Source: Methanolinea sp. UBA477 (lineage in GTDB: Archaea; Halobacteriota; Methanomicrobia; Methanomicrobiales; Methanospirillaceae). Taken from it: a stretch of 22,252 nucleotides of DNA. The position numbers were made by a program, and so were the translations under genes. Under the pieces are notes generated by a model, which saw nothing but the letters and a program-made list of their open reading frames with translations, ran no database searches and was not told the origin of the DNA. The stretch spans positions 2,819 through 25,070 of the forward strand of contig DAWO01000043.1 in assembly GCA_002509485.1 (NCBI GenBank). Reading direction: 5' to 3'. Numbering within the stretch: the stretch's first letter is position 1; each line of letters opens with the position of its first letter. This document shows positions 1-6,801 of this stretch, in pieces.

Positions 1-1017
1 GTCCTGGGCCACCATCACGTCCGTGATGACGTCGGGCAGTGGCCCGTCATCCCGGATCGATCCTGCAAGGATGAAGGGGACGTTATTGATGATGCACTCG
101 TACATGATGCCCCCGGTGACGGTCCCGTCCTCGACTGCTTCCCGTATCGAGCCTGCCCGCATGACCTCGCTGATGGCATAGATGTGGTGTTTATGGCCGC
201 CGGTTACCGGTTTTCCCGTGCAGAGATCCATTCCAAGCGAGGTCCCGAAGAGGTTGTATTCGATATCGTGGGTGGCGAGCGCATTTCCCGCGAAGAGTAC
301 GTCGATGTAGCCCTTCCTGATGATCGCTGCCAGCGCACGGGCGGCACCCGTGTGGATGATGGCCGGGCCGCCGACAAGACCGATCTTTCCCCCGTTCTTC
401 CGGACTTCGAGCATCTCGGTTGCAATCCTGGCGATGATGGTCTCACTCGGCCTCTCAGGGGATACGGTGCCGTGCATGAACTCGAAGCTCGAGACCTTCC
501 GGGGCCGTGCAGGTGGATCGACACGAACCCCGTCTTCTCCGACCACCACGAGGTCTCCCTTCTTCAGCTTGGAGAGCGGGATACACAGTGCTTCCTTCTT
601 TGCAGGGTCGATTACAACCAGGCAGTCCATCTCGATATGCTGGACCGGAAGCCATGAGCCCAGGTATTTTACGAACGTCGGGTGATGCGTGGTTGAATAG
701 AATCCTTTGGGGACGATCATGTCGCCTTCGGCAGGAATCACCTCGACATCCCTGACCTCGACGAGGTGCGCGCCGTACCGGTGGATCTCCGACAGGATCG
801 CGGCCGACAGCGTCTCGCCATCGGCGTTGACCCGGATACGTGCATAGCTCGGATCGGTCTTCTTCTTGCCTACGTTAAAGACAACAATCTCGAAATTTCC
901 CCCCATATCCATGATTTTATCGAATACCTTCGTCATGATGCCGGAGTCGATGATATGTCCCTCGAGCTCCACTTCCCTGGAAACCTGCATAGGAGTAGAG
1001 ATCGGTGATGATACCAT
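1..1017 (-). CDS. LOR/SDH-type (TIGR00300) protein, archaeal ornithine cyclodeaminase family, 3'-truncated
   Basis: The 339 visible codons run off the left edge of the window. I read them as the family called LOR/SDH bifunctional conserved-domain protein, whose archaeal member in Methanococcus is, as I recall, an ornithine cyclodeaminase making proline from ornithine. Seen: an N-terminal module beginning REVELEGHIIDSG, the stretch GFYSTTHHPTFVKYLGSW, then a Rossmann-like second half with LVGGPAIIHTGAARAL and GTSLGMDLCTGKPVTGGHKH. The start at 1017 is chosen because a TATA-like element at 1041-1050 (minus strand) lies about 29 bases upstream, giving a near-leaderless message. An in-frame ATG at 990 (MQVSREVELEGH) is the alternative and fits family N-termini well. 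The gene follows cobY on the same strand after a 133-base gap, so it is probably transcribed separately. The family assignment is firm; the exact substrate is inferred from the family. Confidence 0.82.
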   Translation of the reverse strand, partial: MVSSPISTPMQVSREVELEGHIIDSGIMTKVFDKIMDMGGNFEIVVFNVGKKKTDPSYARIRVNADGETLSAAILSEIHRYGAHLVEVRDVEVIPAEGDMIVPKGFYSTTHHPTFVKYLGSWLPVQHIEMDCLVVIDPAKKEALCIPLSKLKKGDLVVVGEDGVRVDPPARPRKVSSFEFMHGTVSPERPSETIIARIATEMLEVRKNGGKIGLVGGPAIIHTGAARALAAIIRKGYIDVLFAGNALATHDIEYNLFGTSLGMDLCTGKPVTGGHKHHIYAISEVMRAGSIREAVEDGTVTGGIMYECIINNVPFILAGSIRDDGPLPDVITDVMVAQD

Positions 1018-1040
1018 AATATTGTTTCGAGAAAATGAAG

Positions 1041-1050
1041 AGATATATGG
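1041..1050 (-). promoter_or_regulatory. TATA-like promoter of the ornithine cyclodeaminase-family gene
   Basis: The minus strand reads CCATATATCT here. Its centre is about 29 bases before the ATG at 1017, the spacing expected for an archaeal promoter that starts transcription at or very near the start codon. No Shine-Dalgarno sequence is visible in front of that ATG, which agrees with a leaderless message. Confidence 0.5.
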
Positions 1051-1150
1051 GCAGTTATCCGTATTTTCAGTCAGAATACGCAACTTATTCAGGATACCTC
1101 GCAGCCCCGGCCCATCCCCCCCAGACTCCCTCTGCGGGATAGTCTCTCAA

Positions 1151-1741
1151 TCAGCCTTCCAGGAACTGCCTGACCCGGGTGAGCTCCTCCCGGGTGTTGA
1201 TATTGAATGCCAGCCGTCGGTCCCTGACAAGAAGCCGGATCTCATCCTGCGGTTCCTTGATCCGGGAGCCGTTCAGGATATTGATTCCTGCGGGACACGC
1301 GTCGATTCCATCCACTTCCTCGACGTAACATGCACGACACCCGTTCCTGTCGAGAAAGGAGAGAGGGACCCAGACCGAGCAGGCGTCGCTGCCTGATGCA
1401 TGATACTGTTCAAGTACATCAGTGATAATCCCGGGCACGATACAGGGGATATCGGAGACGCAGGTAAAGACCGGGCCCATCTCACCGAGAGCCTCCACCG
1501 TCTCGATGATATCCTCCACGTACCCCGTGCCTGAAGCGACGTAATGGAGGATGTCGTGGGCCCGGCACCAGTTTTTGGTAAACGGCGTCCGTGGAGAGAG
1601 GACAACCACGACCTCGCAGCCGGCCTTCTCGAACGCGGTAATAATCCGGCTGATCATGGGTACGCCGTCCACCATCACAAGCGGTTTCTCCCCGAGAGAG
1701 AGCCTGCTCCCGGAGCCCCCGGCCAGGATCAATGCACGCAC
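1151..1741 (-). CDS. cobY: adenosylcobinamide-phosphate guanylyltransferase (CobY)
   Basis: CobY activates adenosylcobinamide phosphate with GTP, giving the GDP-linked intermediate of nucleotide loop assembly in archaeal cobamide synthesis. It is the non-orthologous archaeal replacement for bacterial CobU. The 196-residue protein fits the family length. Seen: an N-terminal nucleotidyltransferase signature LILAGGSGSRL (about residues 4-14) followed by GEKPLV, whose lysine is the usual triphosphate contact, and CVSDIPCI, the acidic metal-binding region, near the middle. The start is GTG at 1741, which overlaps the last 13 bases of cobD, so the two are translationally coupled. Unrelated sugar or molybdenum cofactor (MobA) nucleotidyltransferases share this fold, but the archaeal form and the cobD neighbour favour CobY. 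Confidence 0.85.
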   Translation of the reverse strand: MRALILAGGSGSRLSLGEKPLVMVDGVPMISRIITAFEKAGCEVVVVLSPRTPFTKNWCRAHDILHYVASGTGYVEDIIETVEALGEMGPVFTCVSDIPCIVPGIITDVLEQYHASGSDACSVWVPLSFLDRNGCRACYVEEVDGIDACPAGINILNGSRIKEPQDEIRLLVRDRRLAFNINTREELTRVRQFLEG

Positions 1742-2712
1742 GTCGAAAACGCCTCTGCTAACCTCTTGTTCTCGTCGTGCGTTCTCACCGCTACCCGGAT
1801 ACAGGTGGGAAGACCAAACGAGTGGCAGTCGCGGACCAGGATACCCTCCGCTTCAAACCTGGCGCATATCCCGGTAACATCGCGGCCGAGATCGAGGAGG
1901 AGGAAGTTGACCGAGGATGGAAATATCGCTTTGCAGTATCCGGCCAGGGCATCACAGAGCCATTCCCTCTCCTTCCTGATATATGCCCGGGAAGCTTCGA
2001 GGTCGCCGTAATGGCGGAATGCCTCGAGTGCGACCTCTTCTGCAAACGAGTTCACCGTCCATGGAGGACGCATCGCCTCCATCCTCTCGATCAGGTCCGG
2101 GTCCCCAAAGCCGTATCCAAACCGTATTCCCGGGACCGAGAAGCTCTTGGTTAGCGACCTCACCACGAAGAGGTGTGAGTCCGTGTTCTCCACCATGCTC
2201 TGTGCCGGATCCGAGAGCTCGATGAAGGCCTCGTCCAGGAACAGGATACGTCCGTCCCGGCGGCATTCATCGGCGTATGACTCTAAAAACTCCCTGGACC
2301 GGAGCTCGCCGGTCGGGTTGTTGGGATTGCAGAGGAACGAGACTGCCGCCTTGCTCTCTTTCCCTGTGATCCCTGCCCCGGCGAGAGTCGCAGAGAATTC
2401 GTACTCCCCGAAGGTCGGCTGATGGATGTATGCACGATCTGCATGGGAGAGGACAGACGCGCAAAAGACGCGGATTATCTCGACCGAGCCGTTACCCACG
2501 GTAATCTCCCCGGGCTTCCGGTGAAATAAACGGGCTATTTCAGATTTCAGGGTAAAATAACTGTCGTCAGGGTAATATCCAAGGCGTTCCGCATCGAATT
2601 TCATCTCAAGTTTCGGGGGAAGGGGATTTACGTTCGCACTGAAATCAATGATGCCGGAATGTCTCTCCTCCATGACTCTTTTCACTTTTCCGCCGTGTAT
2701 TACCTTTTTCAT
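1729..2712 (-). CDS. cobD: L-threonine-O-3-phosphate decarboxylase CobD (PLP-dependent)
   Basis: CobD decarboxylates threonine phosphate to aminopropanol phosphate, the linker of the cobamide nucleotide loop. It is a fold-type I PLP enzyme close to histidinol-phosphate aminotransferase. From ATG 2712 the protein has 327 residues: IIDFSANVNPLPP (21-33), the substrate-binding CNPNNPTG (128-135), FLDEAFIEL with the PLP-pyridine aspartate (D160), and RSLTKSF, where K189 forms the Schiff base. The frame stays open to 2841, but that longer form would begin upstream of the likely TATA box at 2810-2817, so it is rejected. ATG 2772 is a second possible start. The SANVNP motif and overlap with cobY support CobD over HisC. 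A short histidinol-phosphate aminotransferase remains the main alternative. Confidence 0.83.
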   Translation of the reverse strand: MKKVIHGGKVKRVMEERHSGIIDFSANVNPLPPKLEMKFDAERLGYYPDDSYFTLKSEIARLFHRKPGEITVGNGSVEIIRVFCASVLSHADRAYIHQPTFGEYEFSATLAGAGITGKESKAAVSFLCNPNNPTGELRSREFLESYADECRRDGRILFLDEAFIELSDPAQSMVENTDSHLFVVRSLTKSFSVPGIRFGYGFGDPDLIERMEAMRPPWTVNSFAEEVALEAFRHYGDLEASRAYIRKEREWLCDALAGYCKAIFPSSVNFLLLDLGRDVTGICARFEAEGILVRDCHSFGLPTCIRVAVRTHDENKRLAEAFSTCVH

Positions 2713-2802
2713 CCCATTCCGGCTCAATTTACCTGCCCCTTTTTCGTATTCAATACTTGTCCTGTCTTTCATAAATAACCGCACATTTTCCCGGCCGATC
2801 GG

Positions 2803-2820
2803 GGAAAGGTATATATAGAT
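2803..2820. promoter_or_regulatory. shared TATA element between cobD and cdrS-ftsZ2
   Basis: A symmetric TATATATA lies at 2810-2817. On the plus strand it is preceded by the purine-rich GGGGAAAGG (2801-2809), a good BRE, which favours transcription toward cdrS-ftsZ2 with a start near 2840. On the minus strand the same box would start the cobD message near 2788, ahead of both plausible cobD start codons. Because the core is self-complementary, use in both directions is possible. This is a reading of sequence only; no transcript data are available. Confidence 0.5.
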
Positions 2821-2875
2821 TAATGTGTAAGTAGGATTCATCTGATTAAGTCAGACGTGAAGTTGCTCTATGACT

Positions 2876-2907
2876 GACAAATGTCAGACAATTGTCAGAC
2901 AATTGTC
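2876..2907. promoter_or_regulatory. three tandem palindromic operator sites ahead of cdrS-ftsZ2
   Basis: Three 10-bp palindromes sit head to tail: GACAAATGTC (2876-2885, one mismatch from symmetry), GACAATTGTC (2887-2896) and GACAATTGTC (2898-2907). Each pair is separated by a single A, so the repeat period is exactly 11 bp, about one turn of DNA. This places all dimer sites on one helical face. Ribbon-helix-helix proteins bind as dimers to short palindromes and often stack cooperatively at such spacing. The next gene encodes one, so autoregulation of cdrS-ftsZ2 is the natural inference. The array ends 18 bases before the cdrS start codon. Confidence 0.72.
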
Positions 2908-2925
2908 ATATTTCAGGGGACAGAA

Positions 2926-3102
2926 ATGAAACGAATTACACTCAGACTACCTGACCAGCAGATCGAACTTCTCGAGCAGATGGTGGAGGCGGGGGAGTTT
3001 CCAACCATCTCCGAAGCAGTCCGTGATGCGGTCCGACAACTCATAGAAAGACGAGCAGGTCGTGTCCTGAAAGAGAGTGACCAGATTTCCTTCAAGGTTT
3101 AG
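2926..3102 (+). CDS. cdrS: CdrS-like ribbon-helix-helix transcription regulator
   Basis: The 58-residue protein is a minimal ribbon-helix-helix (CopG/MetJ type) DNA-binding domain. The strand KRITLRLP contacts DNA as a dimer, followed by two helices with the signature FPTISEAVRDAVRQLI. It has no ligand-binding domain, so it is not NikR, whose nickel domain would make it about twice as long. The start at 2926 is chosen over an upstream in-frame ATG at 2881 because that ATG lies inside the palindrome array and the protein family begins at MKRITLR. Its stop is 12 bases before ftsZ2, with the ftsZ2 ribosome-binding site in between. In halophilic archaea CdrS is the small regulator co-transcribed with ftsZ2 that controls division. 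The same gene order here supports the name; the targets in this organism are inferred. Confidence 0.8.
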   Translation: MKRITLRLPDQQIELLEQMVEAGEFPTISEAVRDAVRQLIERRAGRVLKESDQISFKV

Positions 3103-3114
3103 GAGGGTTAAACC

Positions 3115-4272
3115 ATGCAGAGTATTATCAATGAAGCGTTGAAAAACGCAGAAATTGAAAAGGATATGAAGAACTCATCGAGCATGCTCGATGATGACTT
3201 CATCGGCCAGCCCCGCATCGTCATCATCGGATGCGGAGGTGCCGGGAACAACACCGTCAACCGGTTGCACCATATGGGTGTCTCCGGTGCGGAGACCATC
3301 GCCATCAACACCGACAAGCAGCACCTGGACATGATCCAGGCTGACAAGAGGGTACTCGTCGGAAAATCCCTGACAAAAGGCCTCGGTGCGGGCGGTTATC
3401 CGGACGTTGGGAAGAGAGCAGCCGAGATGGCCAGGCCAACCCTGGAGGCTCTCCTTGAGTCTGCAGATCTCTGTTTCATCACCGCAGGTATGGGTGGCGG
3501 GACAGGTACCGGCACCGCCCCTGTCGTCGCACAGATCGCCAGGGAGCAGGGTGCAATCGTCGTCGGTATGGTCAGCTACCCCTTCCAGGTAGAGAAAGCC
3601 CGCCTTATCCGGGCCGAAGAGGGTCTCGAATCACTGGCCCAGGCGGCAGACTCCGTGATCGTCCTCGATAACAACAGGCTCAAAAATTTTGTGCCCAACC
3701 TCCCGCTCGGACAGGCATTCTCAGTGATGGATCAACTGATCGGAGAGACAGTCAAGGGAATCAGTGAGACCATAACCGAGCCTTCACTGATCAACATTGA
3801 CTACGCCGACGTCAGGGCGATCATGAGCAAGGGAGGGGTAGCCGTCATGCTTGTCGGTGAGAGCAAACAGCAGAACAAGGCAGAGAGCGTTGTACGCGAA
3901 TGCTTGAGCAACCCGATGCTCGACATCGATTACCGTGGTGCAACCGGCGGACTGATCCATATCACCGGTGGAAGCGACCTGACACTGCAGGATGCCGAAG
4001 AGATCGCAACTTCCCTGACCTACGAACTCGACCCCCAGGCCGATGTCATCTGGGGGGCCCGGGTCCGCAATGAGATGGAGGGTAAGGTGCGCGTCATGGC
4101 CATCATGACGGGCGTCCAGAGTGGAAAGATACTGGGGACACGAAGCTCCTACAAATCGGTCCTCGAAGAGATCGAGACCAAGACCTCGCACCCCAGGGCC
4201 CCGCAACTTCCCAAGAACAGGAAGGCGCGTGAATTTACAAGTGGAGGAAATTTACTGGAATGGGTAGGGTAA
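3115..4272 (+). CDS. ftsZ2: cell division protein FtsZ, archaeal FtsZ2 type
   Basis: FtsZ is the GTP-driven tubulin homologue that forms the cytokinetic ring at mid-cell. The 385-residue protein has an N-terminal tail (1-32), the nucleotide-binding GCGGAGNN (39-46), the tubulin signature GGGTGTGTA (127-135), and the T7 catalytic loop NIDYAD (227-232) with N227, D229 and D232. AETIAINTDKQHL and VGKSLTKGLGAGG match archaeal FtsZ2 rather than FtsZ1, which has GGAGGNT in the first motif; this is from memory of the halophile paralogues. The C-terminus (about 350-385) is a basic linker ending LLEWVG, possibly a short partner-binding peptide. A strong ribosome-binding site AGGAGGGT (3101-3108) overlaps the cdrS stop. 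A second FtsZ would be expected elsewhere in the genome. Confidence 0.96.
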   Translation: MQSIINEALKNAEIEKDMKNSSSMLDDDFIGQPRIVIIGCGGAGNNTVNRLHHMGVSGAETIAINTDKQHLDMIQADKRVLVGKSLTKGLGAGGYPDVGKRAAEMARPTLEALLESADLCFITAGMGGGTGTGTAPVVAQIAREQGAIVVGMVSYPFQVEKARLIRAEEGLESLAQAADSVIVLDNNRLKNFVPNLPLGQAFSVMDQLIGETVKGISETITEPSLINIDYADVRAIMSKGGVAVMLVGESKQQNKAESVVRECLSNPMLDIDYRGATGGLIHITGGSDLTLQDAEEIATSLTYELDPQADVIWGARVRNEMEGKVRVMAIMTGVQSGKILGTRSSYKSVLEEIETKTSHPRAPQLPKNRKAREFTSGGNLLEWVG

Positions 4273-4363
4273 AGTAAGTCATTTGCGATATTTCGCACAC
4301 ACCTTGATTCACAACTGCATCGGTAAACGTGCCACCAATCATTTGCCGATACAACAACGCCAT

Positions 4364-4398
4364 AAATCAGGTTTCGCCACCTGATTTTCTTTTTTTTC
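4364..4398 (+). terminator. hairpin plus U-tract terminator after ftsZ2
   Basis: A perfect 9-bp stem, AAATCAGGT (4364-4372) pairing with ACCTGATTT (4379-4387), closes a six-base loop and runs into a T-rich tract TTTTCTTTTTTTTCT. It lies 92 bases after the ftsZ2 stop. It resembles an intrinsic terminator of bacterial style, and T-tracts alone also terminate archaeal RNA polymerase. It should end the cdrS-ftsZ2 message and isolates the following coiled-coil gene. Confidence 0.8.
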
Positions 4399-4443
4399 TG
4401 ATCTCCCGAAATCCTTAATAGGATCGGTGTCTTCTACATAATA

Positions 4444-4512
4444 GAAAATCTTTGGAATATCCCTCACGAAAGGAGTGCTGGAGTGAAGGGCGCCAGACAC
4501 ACCAAGATTTTC
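4444..4512. other. nested inverted repeats, candidate structured RNA between ftsZ2 and the coiled-coil gene
   Basis: This lies within a 480-base stretch (4273-4752) without a convincing gene. GAAAATCTT (4444-4452) pairs perfectly with AAGATTTTC (4504-4512), extended inward by GG (4454-4455) with CC (4502-4503) past one bulged T. Inside it, CCCTCAC (4461-4467) pairs with GTGAAGGG (4483-4490) with one bulged A. The result is a two-helix element with a short GAAAGGAGTGCTGGA-type apical region. It could be a small RNA, a leader element for the next gene, or chance. The strand is undetermined because helices read equally on both strands. I do not recognise any known riboswitch or RNA family. Confidence 0.35.
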
Positions 4513-4752
4513 CAAACCCTTCTGGTATCGGGTGTTGAACATAATGAACAGACAGATGAACAAGGGGCAAAACAACCAAAAATCCGGCATATCAGCCGGT
4601 GACCTGCAATTCTCTTCATTGCATGGACTGATCGTCACTGTCCCGGCTCGTGTTATCATGTCCATTTTCGTCCAATTCATGCTGTTTTTCATTCACGTTT
4701 CAACTCCGCTTTACCGGGATATCCGACCAGACCCTGTCGAGGATGGTAATGC

Positions 4753-5613
4753 ATGTTGAACGAACTAATAGAGAAACGAAAAAAGATTCTTGCCGAGTCT
4801 GAACAGCACAAAAACCGAAGAAACGAGTTGAACGCGCTCGCCAGTTCCCACGCACGCGAGAGGAACACCTTAAACGGCCAGACCCGTGAGTATGTCGAGG
4901 AGGCCCAGAAGAACAAGGAACTCCGCGACCACTACAACAACGAGGTCCAGAGTCTCAAGGATCAGCGAAACGAGATCAACGAACAGGCCAACACTCTCTT
5001 TGAAGAGATAGAGGCGTTCAAGAAAGATCACGGCGGAATCAAGAACAGGGGCATAAAGGAGCTCCAGAAACAGATCGAGCACCTGGAATTCCGACAGCAG
5101 ACCGAGGTCATCAGCACCGACAAAGAGCGGGAATTGATCGACAAGATCAAGCAGATGAAGGAGTCAATGAAGGAGCAGGAGGCCGAACTTGAGCAGAACA
5201 AGGAGATCAAGGCCAAGATCAACAGTGCCCGGGACCTGCGCAAAGAAGCCTCCGAACTCCATGCCAAGGTCACCGAGATGGCTGAACTGGCCCAGAAACA
5301 TCATGACATGATGGTCGAATTCTACCGGAAAGCTGACAAATCACGGGAAGAAGCCGATAACGCCCACAAAAATTTTGTCGAAGCCCAGGAATCGGCCGAC
5401 GCCGAGCACAAGTATTTCATTGCCTGCCAGAAGGAACTGAGGGATTATGACAAGGTGATAAGCGGCCTGCGCAAGAAGACCAAGAAGACCAAGGTTACCA
5501 AGGAACAGAAGGCCGTGCGCAAGGAAGCCGAACATCTCTTCAAGATGTTTCGGGCAGGAGAGAAGCTCACCACTGATGACATCCTGCTACTCCAGCGTTC
5601 AAAACTCATATAA
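4753..5613 (+). CDS. conserved archaeal coiled-coil protein (COG1340 type)
   Basis: The 286-residue protein is almost entirely charged and helical, with heptad-like Glu/Lys/Gln-rich segments from about residue 3 to 235, no membrane segment and no signal peptide. A GGIKNRGIKELQKQI segment (about 94-108) breaks the coil near one third and may be a hinge. A basic patch RKKTKKTKVTKEQKAVRK (about 240-257) precedes a short C-terminal helical domain ending TTDDILLLQRSKLI. This fits the uncharacterised archaeal COG1340 coiled-coil family, which databases sometimes mislabel as phosphoserine phosphatase; no phosphatase motif is present. The start has GAGG (4738-4741) upstream. It stands alone behind the ftsZ2 terminator, so any link to division is positional only. 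Function unknown; a structural or nucleic-acid-associated role is only a guess. Confidence 0.82.
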   Translation: MLNELIEKRKKILAESEQHKNRRNELNALASSHARERNTLNGQTREYVEEAQKNKELRDHYNNEVQSLKDQRNEINEQANTLFEEIEAFKKDHGGIKNRGIKELQKQIEHLEFRQQTEVISTDKERELIDKIKQMKESMKEQEAELEQNKEIKAKINSARDLRKEASELHAKVTEMAELAQKHHDMMVEFYRKADKSREEADNAHKNFVEAQESADAEHKYFIACQKELRDYDKVISGLRKKTKKTKVTKEQKAVRKEAEHLFKMFRAGEKLTTDDILLLQRSKLI

Positions 5614-5676
5614 TATACCCTTTTTACTCCCCAGACAAAGTAATGATTTAATAGATTAATCGCGATTTCTATTGTG

Positions 5677-6801
5677 ATGCAGAAGGGACGGACGCTTGTC
5701 CTGAGTGTCGATCGTGACGATGATATAGGGTTCAAGGCACAGATAGAGAGCCCTGTCATTGGCAGGGAGTCGTGTCTTGCCGCAGCCAACAGCCTTGGCC
5801 TTGCCGATCCGGAAGATTCGGATCTGAACGCGATCTTCCAGTCCATTCAGATCTACGATGAATTGCAGGGGAAAGGCGAAGATGTCGAGATCGCGATCGT
5901 GACCGGGAATCACATGCACATGATCGAAGGCGACAGGAAGATCGCGTCCTCCCTCGAAAAGGTCGTTGCCGAGACCGGATCATCCAGCTGTATCGTCGTC
6001 ACAGACGGAGCAGAGGACGAGTTCGTCATCCCCATCGTCCAGTCAAAGATTGCCGTATCAAGTATCAGGAGGGTGGTGGTAAACCAGATCCCGAACCTCG
6101 AGGGGACCTATTACATCATCAAGAAACTCCTGAACGACCCCAAGGTCGCACGCCTGTTCCTCGCACCGCTCGGTCTCGCAATGATGCTCTGGGCAGTTGC
6201 CTACCTCATGAACCGACCCCAGATAGCGACGATCGTGGTCGTCGGAGGAATCGGGATCTATCTCCTGTACCGGGGACTCGGAATTGACGAGCTCTTCGAA
6301 GGATTCGTCAATGCGTTGCGGACATCACTCCGGAGGGCAAAATTCTCCTTTGTAACCTACATTGCCGGTGTACTCCTGGTGATCATCGGGGTTGTGATGG
6401 GTCTCATGAACGTTTTGGTATACTACGCCGAGGTTGGGATACTCATCTATCTTCTCATCTTCGTGTTTGGAGCCGTGCTCTGGCTCGCCCTCGCCGGCGT
6501 CGTCTCGTCAGTCGGGATAATTATCGACAGTTACTTTTACGACCGCCAGAACCTGGCCAAGGTCGTTGTCTTCCCGTTCTTTATCGGCGCGATAGGACTG
6601 ATCACGTACGGGGCGAGCATTTACGCAATTACTGCGAGCAATATACCGGAATTTCCATATACAGCTGAAAACGCTCTCCAATACATCCTCATCGGTACGG
6701 TCGGCGGGCTCATCTGCGCCTTCGCGGGTATCGGCATCCAGTTCCTGGTCCAGAAATACCTTGCATCCCGCCGAAAGGCCGAACTCCCGGATGCGGCCTG
6801 A
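5677..6801 (+). CDS. DUF373 family multi-pass membrane protein
   Basis: The 374-residue protein belongs to DUF373, an archaea-specific family of unknown function. The soluble N-terminal half starts RTLVLSVDRDDDIG, the hallmark of the family, and continues with VEIAIVTGNHMH and SCIVVTDGAEDE, a predicted alpha/beta domain with acidic clusters to about residue 160. The rest holds about six hydrophobic segments, for example near LFLAPLGLAMMLWAVAYL, IATIVVVGGIGIYLLY, YIAGVLLVIIGVVMGL, VGILIYLLIFVFG and GLICAFAGIGIQFLV, with a basic C-terminal tail. ATG 5677 is preferred over GTG 5674. No Shine-Dalgarno is seen, and an AT-rich TTTAATAG at 5648-5655 lies 25-30 bases upstream, so the message may be leaderless. 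The short AT-rich gap after the coiled-coil gene includes a T5 run (5621-5625). Confidence 0.88.
   Translation: MQKGRTLVLSVDRDDDIGFKAQIESPVIGRESCLAAANSLGLADPEDSDLNAIFQSIQIYDELQGKGEDVEIAIVTGNHMHMIEGDRKIASSLEKVVAETGSSSCIVVTDGAEDEFVIPIVQSKIAVSSIRRVVVNQIPNLEGTYYIIKKLLNDPKVARLFLAPLGLAMMLWAVAYLMNRPQIATIVVVGGIGIYLLYRGLGIDELFEGFVNALRTSLRRAKFSFVTYIAGVLLVIIGVVMGLMNVLVYYAEVGILIYLLIFVFGAVLWLALAGVVSSVGIIIDSYFYDRQNLAKVVVFPFFIGAIGLITYGASIYAITASNIPEFPYTAENALQYILIGTVGGLICAFAGIGIQFLVQKYLASRRKAELPDAA

Noticed and set aside
2713..2841. 43-residue N-terminal extension of cobD
   Set aside because: Its first codon lies upstream of the likely TATA box and its sequence has no resemblance to CobD proteins, which begin near the HGG motif.
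2926..3102. NikR-type nickel regulator
   Set aside because: Only the ribbon-helix-helix domain is present; the metal-binding ACT-like domain with its His and Cys ligands is missing.
4339..4692. Minus-strand 117-codon frame between ftsZ2 and the coiled-coil gene
   Set aside because: It crosses the ftsZ2 terminator and the nested hairpins, has no promoter or ribosome-binding site, and the protein looks random.
4753..5613. Phosphoserine phosphatase annotation of the coiled-coil protein
   Set aside because: No DxDxT or other haloacid dehalogenase motif is present; the sequence is coiled coil throughout.
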